A stretch of 64,000 nt of DNA from Sulfurimonas hydrogeniphila (lineage in GTDB: Bacteria; Campylobacterota; Campylobacteria; Campylobacterales; Sulfurimonadaceae), in the NCBI RefSeq assembly GCF_009068765.1, contig NZ_CP035534.1:1426001-1490000 (forward strand), given 5' to 3'. The translations under genes and the position numbers were made by a program. The notes beneath the pieces were generated by a model. The model was given only the letters and a program-made list of their open reading frames with translations. It was not told the DNA's origin and did no database searches. How positions within the stretch are numbered: position 1 is the stretch's first letter; the number at the start of each line of letters is the position of its first letter. Below, piece after piece: positions 37,114 through 45,657 of the stretch.

Positions 37114-38643
37114 ATGGAACACACTGACGTGCTTGTTGACTGGTCACGGGCGCAATTTGCTCTTACAGCACTCTATCACTGGCTTTTCGTACCGCTTACA
37201 CTTGGTTTGACATTTATCGTTGCCATTATGGAAACTCTTTATGTCAAAACCGGCGATGAAAAATGGAAACAGACAACAAAATACTGGATGGGACTTTTAG
37301 CCATTAACTTTGCCATAGGGCTGGCTACCGGTATTATTATGGAGTTTGAGTTTGGTACCAACTGGTCGAACTACTCCTGGATTGTCGGCGATATTTTCGG
37401 TGCACCGCTTGCCATTGAAGGGCTTATGGCATTTTTCATGGAATCGACATTCTTTGCCGTTATGTTTTTCGGCTGGGACAAAGTCAGCAAAAAAATGCAC
37501 CTGACCTCCACATGGCTTGTTGCGATCGGTTCAAACCTCTCTGCACTGTGGATTTTGGTAGCAAACGGCTGGATGCAGCACCCTGTTGGTATGAAATTCA
37601 ATCCCGATACGGCAAGAAACGAAATGTTGAATTTTTGGGAAGTATTTTTCAACCCGAATGCAGTCAGCAAGTTTTTGCATACAATAAGCAGCGGTTATGT
37701 ACTTGCTTCACTTTTTGTTATAGGAATCAGTGCCTGGTATCTGCTTAAAAAACGCGATACACAGTTTGCACGACGCAGCATTATTGTAGCCTCAAGCTTC
37801 GGGCTTATTACCTCACTTTTTTTGTTAACCACAGGTGATGAATCAGCCCACCAGGTAGCCCTCAACCAGCCCATGAAACTTGCCGCTATGGAAGGTTTGT
37901 ATGATGGAGAAAAACGCGCCGGAATTGTTGCCTTTGGTGTACTTGATACCGCAAAAGAGATAGGTGACGACTTAAATCCCTTTCTTTTCAGTTTTGAAAT
38001 CCCGGGTGCGCTTTCTTTCCTTGGCTACCATGATTTGAATGCTTTTGTACCGGGTATAGACAACCTGATGCAGGGAAGCGAGAAATACGGCATTATGTCC
38101 ATACCGCAAAAAATGCAAAAAGGGAAAACTGCCGTGGCCGCTTTAGGCGCCTATAAAAAGTTCAAAAAAGAAGGCAATCTCGTTGAGGCTGAAAAAGCAC
38201 TCAAAACTTTTGAAGCAAATCAGGCTTATATGGGCTACGGTTATTTGAAAAAACCGCAGGATGCTGTCCCCGATGTTGCACTGAGCTTTTACAGTTTTCA
38301 CACAATGGTAGGGCTTGGAACATGGTTTTTGGTTCTTTTTATGGTGACCCTTTATTATGCCATGACCAACGAAATGCACAACAAAAAGTGGCTGCTCTAC
38401 CTCGCAGTGGCAACCATTCCGCTTGGATATATCGCACAGGAAGCCGGATGGATAGTAGCAGAAGCGGGACGTCAGCCCTGGGCTATTCAGGATCTGCTTC
38501 CGGTAGGCATGGCAGCTTCCAACATTGCCTCAACAAGCGTTATGATTACTTTTTGGCTCTTTGCAGTGCTTTTTACAGCACTCTTAATAGCCGAAGTAAA
38601 AATCATGTTAAAACAGATAAAAATCGGGCCGGAGGGACATTAA
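37114..38643 (+). CDS. cydA: Cytochrome bd quinol oxidase subunit I
   Basis: Quinol-oxidising, haem-carrying subunit of a proton-motive, high-affinity terminal oxidase in the inner membrane. The 509-residue protein has about nine spans. Haem ligand His is in ALYHWLFVPLT, the quinol-binding loop contains conserved KMAAMEGLYD-type sequence (KLAAMEGLYDG) and the signature GRQPWAIQDLLPVG lies near the C-terminus. ATG follows AAAGGA. It precedes cydB directly. Such oxidases serve under micro-oxic or nitrosative stress, or as a sulfide- and cyanide-tolerant branch (the CioAB type). Confidence 0.95.
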   Translation: MEHTDVLVDWSRAQFALTALYHWLFVPLTLGLTFIVAIMETLYVKTGDEKWKQTTKYWMGLLAINFAIGLATGIIMEFEFGTNWSNYSWIVGDIFGAPLAIEGLMAFFMESTFFAVMFFGWDKVSKKMHLTSTWLVAIGSNLSALWILVANGWMQHPVGMKFNPDTARNEMLNFWEVFFNPNAVSKFLHTISSGYVLASLFVIGISAWYLLKKRDTQFARRSIIVASSFGLITSLFLLTTGDESAHQVALNQPMKLAAMEGLYDGEKRAGIVAFGVLDTAKEIGDDLNPFLFSFEIPGALSFLGYHDLNAFVPGIDNLMQGSEKYGIMSIPQKMQKGKTAVAALGAYKKFKKEGNLVEAEKALKTFEANQAYMGYGYLKKPQDAVPDVALSFYSFHTMVGLGTWFLVLFMVTLYYAMTNEMHNKKWLLYLAVATIPLGYIAQEAGWIVAEAGRQPWAIQDLLPVGMAASNIASTSVMITFWLFAVLFTALLIAEVKIMLKQIKIGPEGH

Positions 38644-39765
38644 ATGTTTGACTTACTCACTTTACAACAATACTGGTGGTTCTTAATCAGTCTTTTAGGA
38701 GCACTCTTTGTCTTTATGACCTTTGTACAGGGCGGACAGACACTGCTGTATACTCTGGCAAAAACAGAAGATGAAAGAAATGTTTTAGTCAACTCTTTAG
38801 GGAGAAAATGGGAACTTACTTTTACAATGCTTGTCATGTTCGGCGGTGCGCTTTTTGCCGCAATGCCGCTTTTTTATGCAGTAAGTTTCGGCGGTGCCTA
38901 TTATGTCTGGATGGGCATTCTTTTTTGTTTTATTATTCAGGCTGTCGCGTATGAATACAGAAAAAAACCGGACAATTTTTACGGGGAACGTTTTTATGAG
39001 ACCCTGCTCTACATCAACGGCTCCCTCGGGATATTTTTAATCGGTGTGGCAGTGGCGACACTCTTTAGCGGCGGTAATTTCATTGTCAATGAAAACAACC
39101 TCTCACACTGGACGATGCAGAGCTACGGGCTTGAAGCACTTTTAAACCCTTTTAATGTTGCCTTTGGATTGATGCTTGTTTTTCTTTCACGATTTCAGGG
39201 TGCTTTGTATTTTTTAAATAATGTCGATGTGCCGACTGTTACGGCAAGAATCAAAAAGGTTGTTATTGTAAACTTCGGGATGTTTCTGATCCTTTTTCTT
39301 TATGTTTTGGCAACAATATTGTTTATGGACGGTTTGCGTTATGATCCCGATACCCTTGTTGTCAGTGTTGAAAGTATGAAATTTTTACACAGCTTTATGG
39401 ATATGCCGGCTTTAGCAGGTTTACTGCTTGTCGGTGTTCTCACATTATTATACGGAGTAGTTATCGCAGTAACGAAAAAAGCACAAAAAGCCATCTGGTT
39501 TAGCGGATTGGGCGTTATACTTACAGTGCTTGTATTGTTTTTGATTTTGGGACTGGACGCTTCGGTTTTTTACCCGTCACTTGCAGATATACAAAGTTCA
39601 CTCACCATACAAAACAGTTCAGGAAGTCACTACACACTTGAAGTGATGAGTATTGTCTCTGTCCTTGTTCCGGTTGTCCTGCTTTATATTATATTTGTAT
39701 GGCGTTCAATGGACAAATCACAAATCACAATAGATGAAGTCAAATCTGACCCGCATCATTACTAG
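38644..39765 (+). CDS. cydB: Cytochrome bd quinol oxidase subunit II
   Basis: Second core subunit, 373 residues with about nine spans. Family features are LQQYWWFLISLLGALFVFMTFVQGGQTLL at the N-terminus, with W-F preceding the first helix, the RKWELTFTMLVMFGGALFAAMPLFYA helix and the acidic C-terminus. Its start is at the base after the cydA stop. A short ORF with a CydX-like segment follows 8 bp downstream. Confidence 0.94.
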   Translation: MFDLLTLQQYWWFLISLLGALFVFMTFVQGGQTLLYTLAKTEDERNVLVNSLGRKWELTFTMLVMFGGALFAAMPLFYAVSFGGAYYVWMGILFCFIIQAVAYEYRKKPDNFYGERFYETLLYINGSLGIFLIGVAVATLFSGGNFIVNENNLSHWTMQSYGLEALLNPFNVAFGLMLVFLSRFQGALYFLNNVDVPTVTARIKKVVIVNFGMFLILFLYVLATILFMDGLRYDPDTLVVSVESMKFLHSFMDMPALAGLLLVGVLTLLYGVVIAVTKKAQKAIWFSGLGVILTVLVLFLILGLDASVFYPSLADIQSSLTIQNSSGSHYTLEVMSIVSVLVPVVLLYIIFVWRSMDKSQITIDEVKSDPHHY

Positions 39766-39773
39766 GAGAAATT

Positions 39774-39932
39774 ATGGAATATTTAGCAGAATCAATTTGG
39801 TATTTAAGCTGGCCGGTCATTATTTATCTCTCATATAAATTTGTCAGTCTCAACCTGCATCACTACAAAAAGATGGAAAGACTCGAAGAACTTGAAGAAA
39901 TACATACTGAGAACTCACTAAAAATCTCCTGA
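39774..39932 (+). CDS. CydX-like small subunit candidate
   Basis: A 52-codon ORF right after cydB. ATG at 39774 has TAGGAGAA 6 nt upstream. Its single span contains SIWYLSWPVIIYLSYKFV, close to the W-Y-F-A-W start of E. coli CydX, the 37-residue third subunit that stabilises the haem site. A longer acidic tail (MERLEELEEIH) follows. It is too short for routine gene calls. Position, ribosome site and motif all agree, but the motif is short, so I call it CydX-like. It ends 3 bp before the end of the opposing HD-GYP gene. Confidence 0.68.
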   Translation: MEYLAESIWYLSWPVIIYLSYKFVSLNLHHYKKMERLEELEEIHTENSLKIS

Positions 39933-39939
39933 TTTTTAG
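39918..39939. terminator. Two-way terminator between cyd and HD-GYP genes
   Basis: A perfect 9-bp stem, CTAAAAATC / GATTTTTAG, around TCCT. It overlaps the stop codons of both converging genes. The A-run and T-run within the arms give a U-rich 3' arm in either direction. Confidence 0.45.
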
Positions 39940-41060
39940 GAGTGTTCCAGCATACCTTTTTCTTTGTTTTTGTAACGCTCTTGAATATCTGTAAAAACTT
40001 GTATATTTTTTAAAAAATTTTCCACTAAAAATGGATCAAATTGTTTTGCTTTACCAGATTCAATATAATTCAAAATTTTATCAAGTGGCCATGCTTTTTT
40101 ATACACTCTGTCATGTCCCAATGCATCAAAAACATCTACTATTGCTATAATACGCCCATAAATATGAATGTTTTCGCCTTTTAGACCTCTTGGATATCCG
40201 CTTCCATCCCATTTTTCATGATGTTCATATGCAACAATTGCTGCAGTTTGTAAGAGTTTTTGTTGAGAACCGCTTAACATTTCATAACCCAGTAAAGAGT
40301 GTTGTTTCATAATTTCAAACTCTTCTTCTGTAAGTTTTCCCGGTTTGTTTAAAATAGCATCTTCAATCCCTACTTTTCCAATATCATGCATTGGTGCTGC
40401 CATTCTTAGTTCTTCTGCTTCTTCAGAAGAGAGTCCAATTATTAATGCCAATGCTTTTGCATATTCACCGACTCGTAAAACATGATCACCCGTCTCCTTT
40501 GATCGTGTCTCACCAATTGCTCCCATCGTTGCAATAACCTCACGTTGTGTTACAATAATATCATTTGTGAGACGCACATTTTTTTCAACCTCTTTTTCAA
40601 CCAGTTCTGTTATATGTTTATTGTATTTTGCAAGCATTCTATTCGCTTTATCAAGTTCCAAAACAAGCAACTCTTTATCGTTTCTGTCTTGAATAGATTT
40701 CTGTTGCATCTTCACAAAGTCAGTCACATCTTCAAATAAAATAATAATTGTTTCGATTGCTTCAAATTTGTTTTTTCTTCCTGCTTGAACACTAATGGTA
40801 ACATAATCACCATTCTTGTAAATCAATGGTAGTTCTAAATTTGCTCTTTCTCCTTTTCCTATTTGCATCAGTTCTTTCTCTAAACCAATCAATTCAGGAA
40901 TAAGTTTCATAATACTGACATACATTTGTGAAGCTTCTTCTATATCAATATATTTTATAACTTTGTCAGAGAATTCAATACATTGCATATTCATATCTGC
41001 CACTATATATTCATACTGATGCCGTTCATAAATAGCATTAAAGACCTCTTGTATATGCAT
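39936..41060 (-). CDS. PAS-like plus HD-GYP domain phosphodiesterase
   Basis: Predicted cyclic di-GMP phosphodiesterase of 374 residues. ATG at 41060 is chosen for its strong AAAGGAGG at 5 nt. The earlier in-frame TTG is inside that site. Residues about 1-125 look like a PAS sensor (YIVADMNMQCIEFSDKVIKY). A coiled coil follows (about 130-180), then HD-GYP at 185-370 with MHDIGKVGIEDAILNKPGKL, YEHHEKWDGSGYPRGLKGE and VDVFDALGHDR. Metal ligands and the GYP motif are intact. It is the last gene of the GTPase operon, 20 bp after the GTPase stop. Confidence 0.9.
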   Translation of the reverse strand: MHIQEVFNAIYERHQYEYIVADMNMQCIEFSDKVIKYIDIEEASQMYVSIMKLIPELIGLEKELMQIGKGERANLELPLIYKNGDYVTISVQAGRKNKFEAIETIIILFEDVTDFVKMQQKSIQDRNDKELLVLELDKANRMLAKYNKHITELVEKEVEKNVRLTNDIIVTQREVIATMGAIGETRSKETGDHVLRVGEYAKALALIIGLSSEEAEELRMAAPMHDIGKVGIEDAILNKPGKLTEEEFEIMKQHSLLGYEMLSGSQQKLLQTAAIVAYEHHEKWDGSGYPRGLKGENIHIYGRIIAIVDVFDALGHDRVYKKAWPLDKILNYIESGKAKQFDPFLVENFLKNIQVFTDIQERYKNKEKGMLEHS

Positions 41061-41080
41061 TTGAACCTCCTTTTTCAACT

Positions 41081-41590
41081 CTATTGTTTTAGTATAGCTT
41101 TACTCAGTGAGAGAAAAAGTTCTTCCACATTCCTGCCATCTTTTGCAGAAGTTTCAAAAATTTCTTCTACTTTTTCAAGAGAGTCGCGAAGTTGTGAAAC
41201 TGTACTTTTTATTTGAGTATTTTCTATAAGCAAATCAGCCTTATTCAAGGCTACAACAGCAGGAACATTTTTCAGTAAATTTTGTGCTAACTTTAGATGC
41301 AAAGATATATTGTCTATACTTGATTGGCGTGTAATATCTCCCACAACAATCACACCATGTGCTCCTAAGACATAGGCAGGATTTGTATCTTTTACATCTG
41401 TCCGCCCTTCAATATCCCAGATCATAAGCTGTAACTCTAATTCTTCTGAAACTTGTACATATTTTTTAGATATTTTAACACCTATAGTTGTAAGGTAATC
41501 ATCACTGAACTGGTTATCAACATAACGACGTATTAAACTTGTTTTTCCAGTTGCAAAATCGCCGATTAAGACTACTTTTTTAGTTATCAT
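41081..41590 (-). CDS. Ras-like small GTPase
   Basis: A 169-residue stand-alone G domain like eukaryotic Rab and bacterial MglA/Rup proteins. It shows G1 GDFATGKT (10-17), a switch I Thr35 in TTIGVK, G3 DIEG (59-62), G4 NKAD (116-119) and G5 TSAKDG (147-152). The residue after G3, Gln61 in Ras, is Arg63, so hydrolysis may depend on a partner. It overlaps the end of the OmpA-domain gene by 11 bp. Bacterial relatives set polarity or motility. Here the likely partner is the roadblock-like domain next door, by analogy with MglA-MglB. Confidence 0.9.
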   Translation of the reverse strand: MITKKVVLIGDFATGKTSLIRRYVDNQFSDDYLTTIGVKISKKYVQVSEELELQLMIWDIEGRTDVKDTNPAYVLGAHGVIVVGDITRQSSIDNISLHLKLAQNLLKNVPAVVALNKADLLIENTQIKSTVSQLRDSLEKVEEIFETSAKDGRNVEELFLSLSKAILKQ

Positions 41591-43379
41591 TTTTTATCCA
41601 TTTAATCTGCACTAAGCGTCCTTCATGATTTTTTTTATTCTCCATCTCTGCTAAAGGAACAGGCGAAGCAATAAAACTTATCCTACTAGACGGTATCCCT
41701 TTTTCTATAAGATAATTATACACATTTTTTGCTCTTTCTTGCGCATAATATATATTTTTTGAAGAAACACCTCTTCCATCTGAGAAGCCCATTACCAAGA
41801 GATTTAAATCATTATAAAGTTCTAAAGTTTTCTTCATTTTTGAAGACTTCATCCATAAATCAATAAGCTTCATCTTTTCCTGAGTCAACTTGGATTGAGA
41901 AACCCCATAATAAATTTTCAGTTCATCTTGGGAAAAACTATACTCAATATCTGAAATAATTTGCCTAATACCTTTTATAGAACTTACTTCTTTTAATAAA
42001 TCATTATAGCTTTTTTTATTTTTTATTATACCACGTATCATAAGTATACCGTTATGGAATTTATATCTCAATCTGTTTCCACTGTCCAAATTAAGCATTG
42101 CAAATGCAATCGACAACTCTTTATTTATTTCTTCTTCGCTTAAAGGTGCATGCGCTAAAACAATTTTATCTTCCAATACTCTTCTTGTCAGAAGTGGTTT
42201 GATTGTCTGTAAAATATTTGTATGAAGACTTTCATAAGGAATCTTACCTTGAACTAAGACGTTTTTGTAGTTGACATCCACGTTGATATTATAAAGATTA
42301 AGATAAGGATTTTTTTGCAAATTTTGTTCAATTTTCTCTTGTAATACTTGATTACTGTAATTTATGTAAGAATATAGAGATAATCCGGCTAATGCTGATA
42401 TTCCTACTATCCAAAGAAAAGTATAACTTTGTTTTTTTTCTTCTTCTTCCAATATTTCGCTTTCATTTTCAAGCAAGGTATCAAGCTGTTCATTAATCTC
42501 ATCAAGATTGAGTTTATCCTTATCTCCTTCAAAATGCATAATTGCATCAGAATGTTTTTTGACTAAGAATTCCAAAACAGATGTAATTTTGTCTTGTAAC
42601 TTACGATTACTTGTACCGCTTAAAACAACAGCCAGATAACAACAACCTGCCACCTCTAAATAAATAGTATAATTTCCAAACTCTATTTCATTTAACTCTA
42701 AACTATCACTGTTCTTAGAAATCCAATCATTCACAAAACTTCGAATCGCACTCAACATTGAAGCGACCATCTCAGGTTCTATAGATTCATGATTTTTAAT
42801 GCTTCGTTCACTAACTAAAAGTCCACTCTCCTTATGAATTAAAAAAACACTCTCTACTTTATTTAATTTTGTAGAACTTTGCAGAAGCAATTCTGTCTCT
42901 GATATACCTTTAATTTTAGCAACGATTTTTCTTTTGAGTGTTTCATATGAGAATGTTGTTTGTACTTTTGTATTTATCTCATCAATCATATCTTTAAAAG
43001 ATTGTGAAACAAACTTACTAATCATATTACCAATAACAGGATAAAGTGCATCTACTATCTCATCTTTTTCATTTTTAACTTGATCTTTAATTGCCAGGGA
43101 AATTATAGGAGACATTACTTTTGCTATTTTATCACTCGAGTCTTGAATGGTGCTCTGTAACATATCACCAATAAGTGGAGCAAAAATAGCAATAAATTCA
43201 GCTTTATTTTTTTCAATGGTTTTTGAAAATATATCACTTAAAAGTGGTGAAATTTTTTCAACAATAACAGTAGCATCACCACTTTCTTTGATAGCCTTCT
43301 GAAGAAGCAGTTCAAGTTCATCTATTTTATGGCGTTCTTCTTCAAACAGCAGCTGTTTTAGTTTTTCGTAATCATTCAT
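41580..43379 (-). CDS. Inner-membrane linker with roadblock-like, BON-like and OmpA-like domains
   Basis: A 599-residue protein of unusual design. Residues 43-132 hold four helical repeats of exactly 23 residues, each with a central Pro (45, 68, 91, 114). About 165-280 is an alpha/beta domain like roadblock/LC7 (SVFLIHKESGLLVSE, then MVASMLSAIRSFV). An acidic linker leads to one span (about 320-340). After it come two BON-like segments (about 363-405 and 417-480) and an OmpA-like domain (486-597) with GFSDGRG and GRLVQI for peptidoglycan binding. The N-terminus is therefore expected in the cytosol and the C-terminus in the periplasm. It lies between the coiled-coil and GTPase genes. Confidence 0.82.
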   Translation of the reverse strand: MNDYEKLKQLLFEEERHKIDELELLLQKAIKESGDATVIVEKISPLLSDIFSKTIEKNKAEFIAIFAPLIGDMLQSTIQDSSDKIAKVMSPIISLAIKDQVKNEKDEIVDALYPVIGNMISKFVSQSFKDMIDEINTKVQTTFSYETLKRKIVAKIKGISETELLLQSSTKLNKVESVFLIHKESGLLVSERSIKNHESIEPEMVASMLSAIRSFVNDWISKNSDSLELNEIEFGNYTIYLEVAGCCYLAVVLSGTSNRKLQDKITSVLEFLVKKHSDAIMHFEGDKDKLNLDEINEQLDTLLENESEILEEEEKKQSYTFLWIVGISALAGLSLYSYINYSNQVLQEKIEQNLQKNPYLNLYNINVDVNYKNVLVQGKIPYESLHTNILQTIKPLLTRRVLEDKIVLAHAPLSEEEINKELSIAFAMLNLDSGNRLRYKFHNGILMIRGIIKNKKSYNDLLKEVSSIKGIRQIISDIEYSFSQDELKIYYGVSQSKLTQEKMKLIDLWMKSSKMKKTLELYNDLNLLVMGFSDGRGVSSKNIYYAQERAKNVYNYLIEKGIPSSRISFIASPVPLAEMENKKNHEGRLVQIKWIKNDN

Positions 43380-43383
43380 CTAA

Positions 43384-43974
43384 TTACTTACTTTTTTCTT
43401 CCTCTTTAGGTACGCTCTCTTCTATCATCATGTCAAAATTCTCTGCTATGGTTGTATCTTTTACCTTCATGGCTAAATCAAAAAACATACTTGAAAGATT
43501 ATCTTTTGAAACTTTTGCGCCCTCGAGATTTTCAACCTGTTCTTTAAGAAGTTTTATAATAGATGTTTCAATTTCTTTTAGTTCATTATGAAGTTCTTCT
43601 TTATTTTGGATATTTTCTCTTTTCATTGCATCAACTTGTGACTCAAATACTTTTTGAACGTCATCAAGCGCATTGTTTGCTTTTCTTTCTTGGCGAACAA
43701 GCTGTTCTTTTAATTCAATACTTTCATCCTGCAGTGCGTTTGATACAGTTTTAATCTTTTGTTCCAGAAGTTGCACATTTGAAGCATGTTCAGCAGTCAG
43801 TTTTTTCTCTAATAATATTACTTTTTGACTTAACTCTTTAGCAACAACATTCATATTTTCTTGAAGTTTGCTCAATTCTTCTTCAAATTTACGAATTTGC
43901 GGACCAAACATAAGCTCTCTTATTTGATCCATATTTCCTAATTGCCCTATTGAATTTTCTATTTTCGTTGCCAT
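43384..43974 (-). CDS. Coiled-coil protein heading the GTPase operon
   Basis: A 196-residue soluble protein that is almost wholly coiled coil from about residue 28 to 155, with heptads rich in Leu, Glu and Lys (LLEKKLTAEHASNVQLLEQK and on). The C-terminal part, LSSMFFDLAMKVK, is followed by an acidic tail. No family is recognised. It is the first gene of the four-gene minus-strand run and its stop is 4 bp before the linker gene start, so it is likely a structural or scaffold partner of the GTPase and linker. Confidence 0.75.
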   Translation of the reverse strand: MATKIENSIGQLGNMDQIRELMFGPQIRKFEEELSKLQENMNVVAKELSQKVILLEKKLTAEHASNVQLLEQKIKTVSNALQDESIELKEQLVRQERKANNALDDVQKVFESQVDAMKRENIQNKEELHNELKEIETSIIKLLKEQVENLEGAKVSKDNLSSMFFDLAMKVKDTTIAENFDMMIEESVPKEEEKSK

Positions 43975-44085
43975 TTTCTAAACCTTTCATTTCTTCAGTT
44001 GCACCATAATAACATAATACATATAAAAATGTAATATCACTAAATATTTACAATAAAGCTTTTAGATACCGGGCAACTTTAGAGT

Positions 44086-44646
44086 CTAATTGCAGTAAGT
44101 TGCCAAAAGCCCTGCTTTGAGTGCATTGTACGTCTCTTCTCCTTTGAGTTTTTTCACGATTTTCAGACCAAAGCACAACGCCGTACCCGGTCCGCGTGAG
44201 GTCATCACATTTTGATCTTCAACGACCATTGCTTTGTCTCCCATATATCCTTCTTGGCGTATCTGTTCTTCTACAGACGGGTAGCAGGTATATTTTTCTT
44301 TTAAAACACCCGCTTTGTTCAGGGCAAACGGGGCTGCACAGATAGCTCCGATATTTTTTCCTTTGGCATCCATTTCACGCAAAATTCTCTGTACATTTTC
44401 ATCATCAGCCAACGCATAGGTACCGTCCCATCCGCCAGGCAAAACGACCATATCAATCATGTCGGCATTGACATCCTTTACATGTAAGTCCGCTTGAATG
44501 ACAATATTGTTCGCTCCTTTTACAAGCATCTCATCACTTAAAGATGCAACCAAAACTTCAATCTCTGCACGTCTTAAAACATCTATGATGCTCACCGCTT
44601 CTATCTCTTCAAATCCGTTTGCCAACGGGACTAAAACTTTACTCAT
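44086..44646 (-). CDS. DJ-1/PfpI family protein
   Basis: A 186-residue DJ-1 superfamily member with the nucleophile Cys103 in GAICAAPF, the conserved acidic residue in GFEEIE (about 13-15) and VVLPGGWDG. It is closest to the DJ-1/ThiJ/YajL branch, whose members are linked to oxidative stress and protein or glyoxal repair. That role is debated. It is a single gene with an upstream gap shared with the divergent lipoprotein gene. Confidence 0.9.
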   Translation of the reverse strand: MSKVLVPLANGFEEIEAVSIIDVLRRAEIEVLVASLSDEMLVKGANNIVIQADLHVKDVNADMIDMVVLPGGWDGTYALADDENVQRILREMDAKGKNIGAICAAPFALNKAGVLKEKYTCYPSVEEQIRQEGYMGDKAMVVEDQNVMTSRGPGTALCFGLKIVKKLKGEETYNALKAGLLATYCN

Positions 44647-44787
44647 AAACTACTCCTTTCCTGAGAACTTTTTATTATTCTAACACGACTTCAGTAACAA
44701 AAAAATTAAGTACAATCAAAGGTCAAAGAGATTAAAATGTTCACTAATAAAAGTTATAATGTGTTAATATTAAATACTGGAGATATT

Positions 44788-45657
44788 TTGACAAAATCGC
44801 TGCTTATACTCTTACTGCTTCTTTTGAGTGCCTGCTCTTCAAAACCACAAAAGCAGATTGTCATCTCTACAAATCAATGGATAGGCTATGCACCTTTGTT
44901 TTATGCCTATGAAACAGGAAAACTTGATTCTTTGAACATAAAAATAGTTACCAGCGTCTCTCTTGCAGAAGCAGCCGATTTGTACAGTATCGGCAAGGCG
45001 GATATGGTCACGACTACACAGCATGAATACAATGTTTTAAAACAAACCACCCATGATATCAAAGCGGTTATTTTGATAGACCGCTCAAACGGCGGCGATA
45101 TGATTTTGTCAAACAGAACACTTGAGGCACTCAAAAAAAGTACAAAAACAGATGCCTATCTTGAAGTTGATTCCATCAATCAGGAAATTTTACTTGATTT
45201 TCTCAAAAAAAATGCCATCAGTAAAGAGAAGATAAACTTTATAAACAAAGATCAGCGGCAAATCCAGGATGTGGAAAATGACCCCCAAAAAGCCATACTC
45301 ATTGCCACCTACACGCCTTATGAGATTGCTTTGAAAAAAAAGAATTTCAAAGAGGTTGCCTCAACAAAAGATATTAACAGTATTATTGTCATAGATGCAC
45401 TGTGTGCAAGAGATACTCTTATCAAAAATGACAAGCAGAGGCTTATACAACTCAAAAAAGTGATAGACAAAGCTATAACAGCCATAGAAACAAATCCAAA
45501 AGCATCCTATAAAGTTATTTCCAAATACTTTTCACATGTAAGCTATAAAGAGTATCGTCACTCTCTGAGTCTTATCAAATGGATAAACAAGCCCTCACAG
45601 GAGTTTTTGGAATATATACAACAGTATGGATACAAAAAGGACGATATCATTTTATGA
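44788..45657 (+). CDS. Lipoprotein, NMT1/THI5-like substrate-binding protein
   Basis: I choose TTG at 44788. GGAG lies 5 nt upstream, and the product then starts with a textbook lipoprotein signal of 15 residues with lipobox LSAC (Cys16). ATG at 44737 would bury it. The 289-residue protein has NQWIGYAPLFYAYETGKLDSL, typical of NMT1/SsuA-type binding proteins, and no ABC permease is nearby. Instead it is joined by an ATGA overlap to a GGDEF/EAL gene. The pair may form a periplasmic sensor: the ligand-bound lipoprotein could signal to the membrane c-di-GMP enzyme, which is inference from gene order. Confidence 0.85.
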   Translation: MTKSLLILLLLLLSACSSKPQKQIVISTNQWIGYAPLFYAYETGKLDSLNIKIVTSVSLAEAADLYSIGKADMVTTTQHEYNVLKQTTHDIKAVILIDRSNGGDMILSNRTLEALKKSTKTDAYLEVDSINQEILLDFLKKNAISKEKINFINKDQRQIQDVENDPQKAILIATYTPYEIALKKKNFKEVASTKDINSIIVIDALCARDTLIKNDKQRLIQLKKVIDKAITAIETNPKASYKVISKYFSHVSYKEYRHSLSLIKWINKPSQEFLEYIQQYGYKKDDIIL

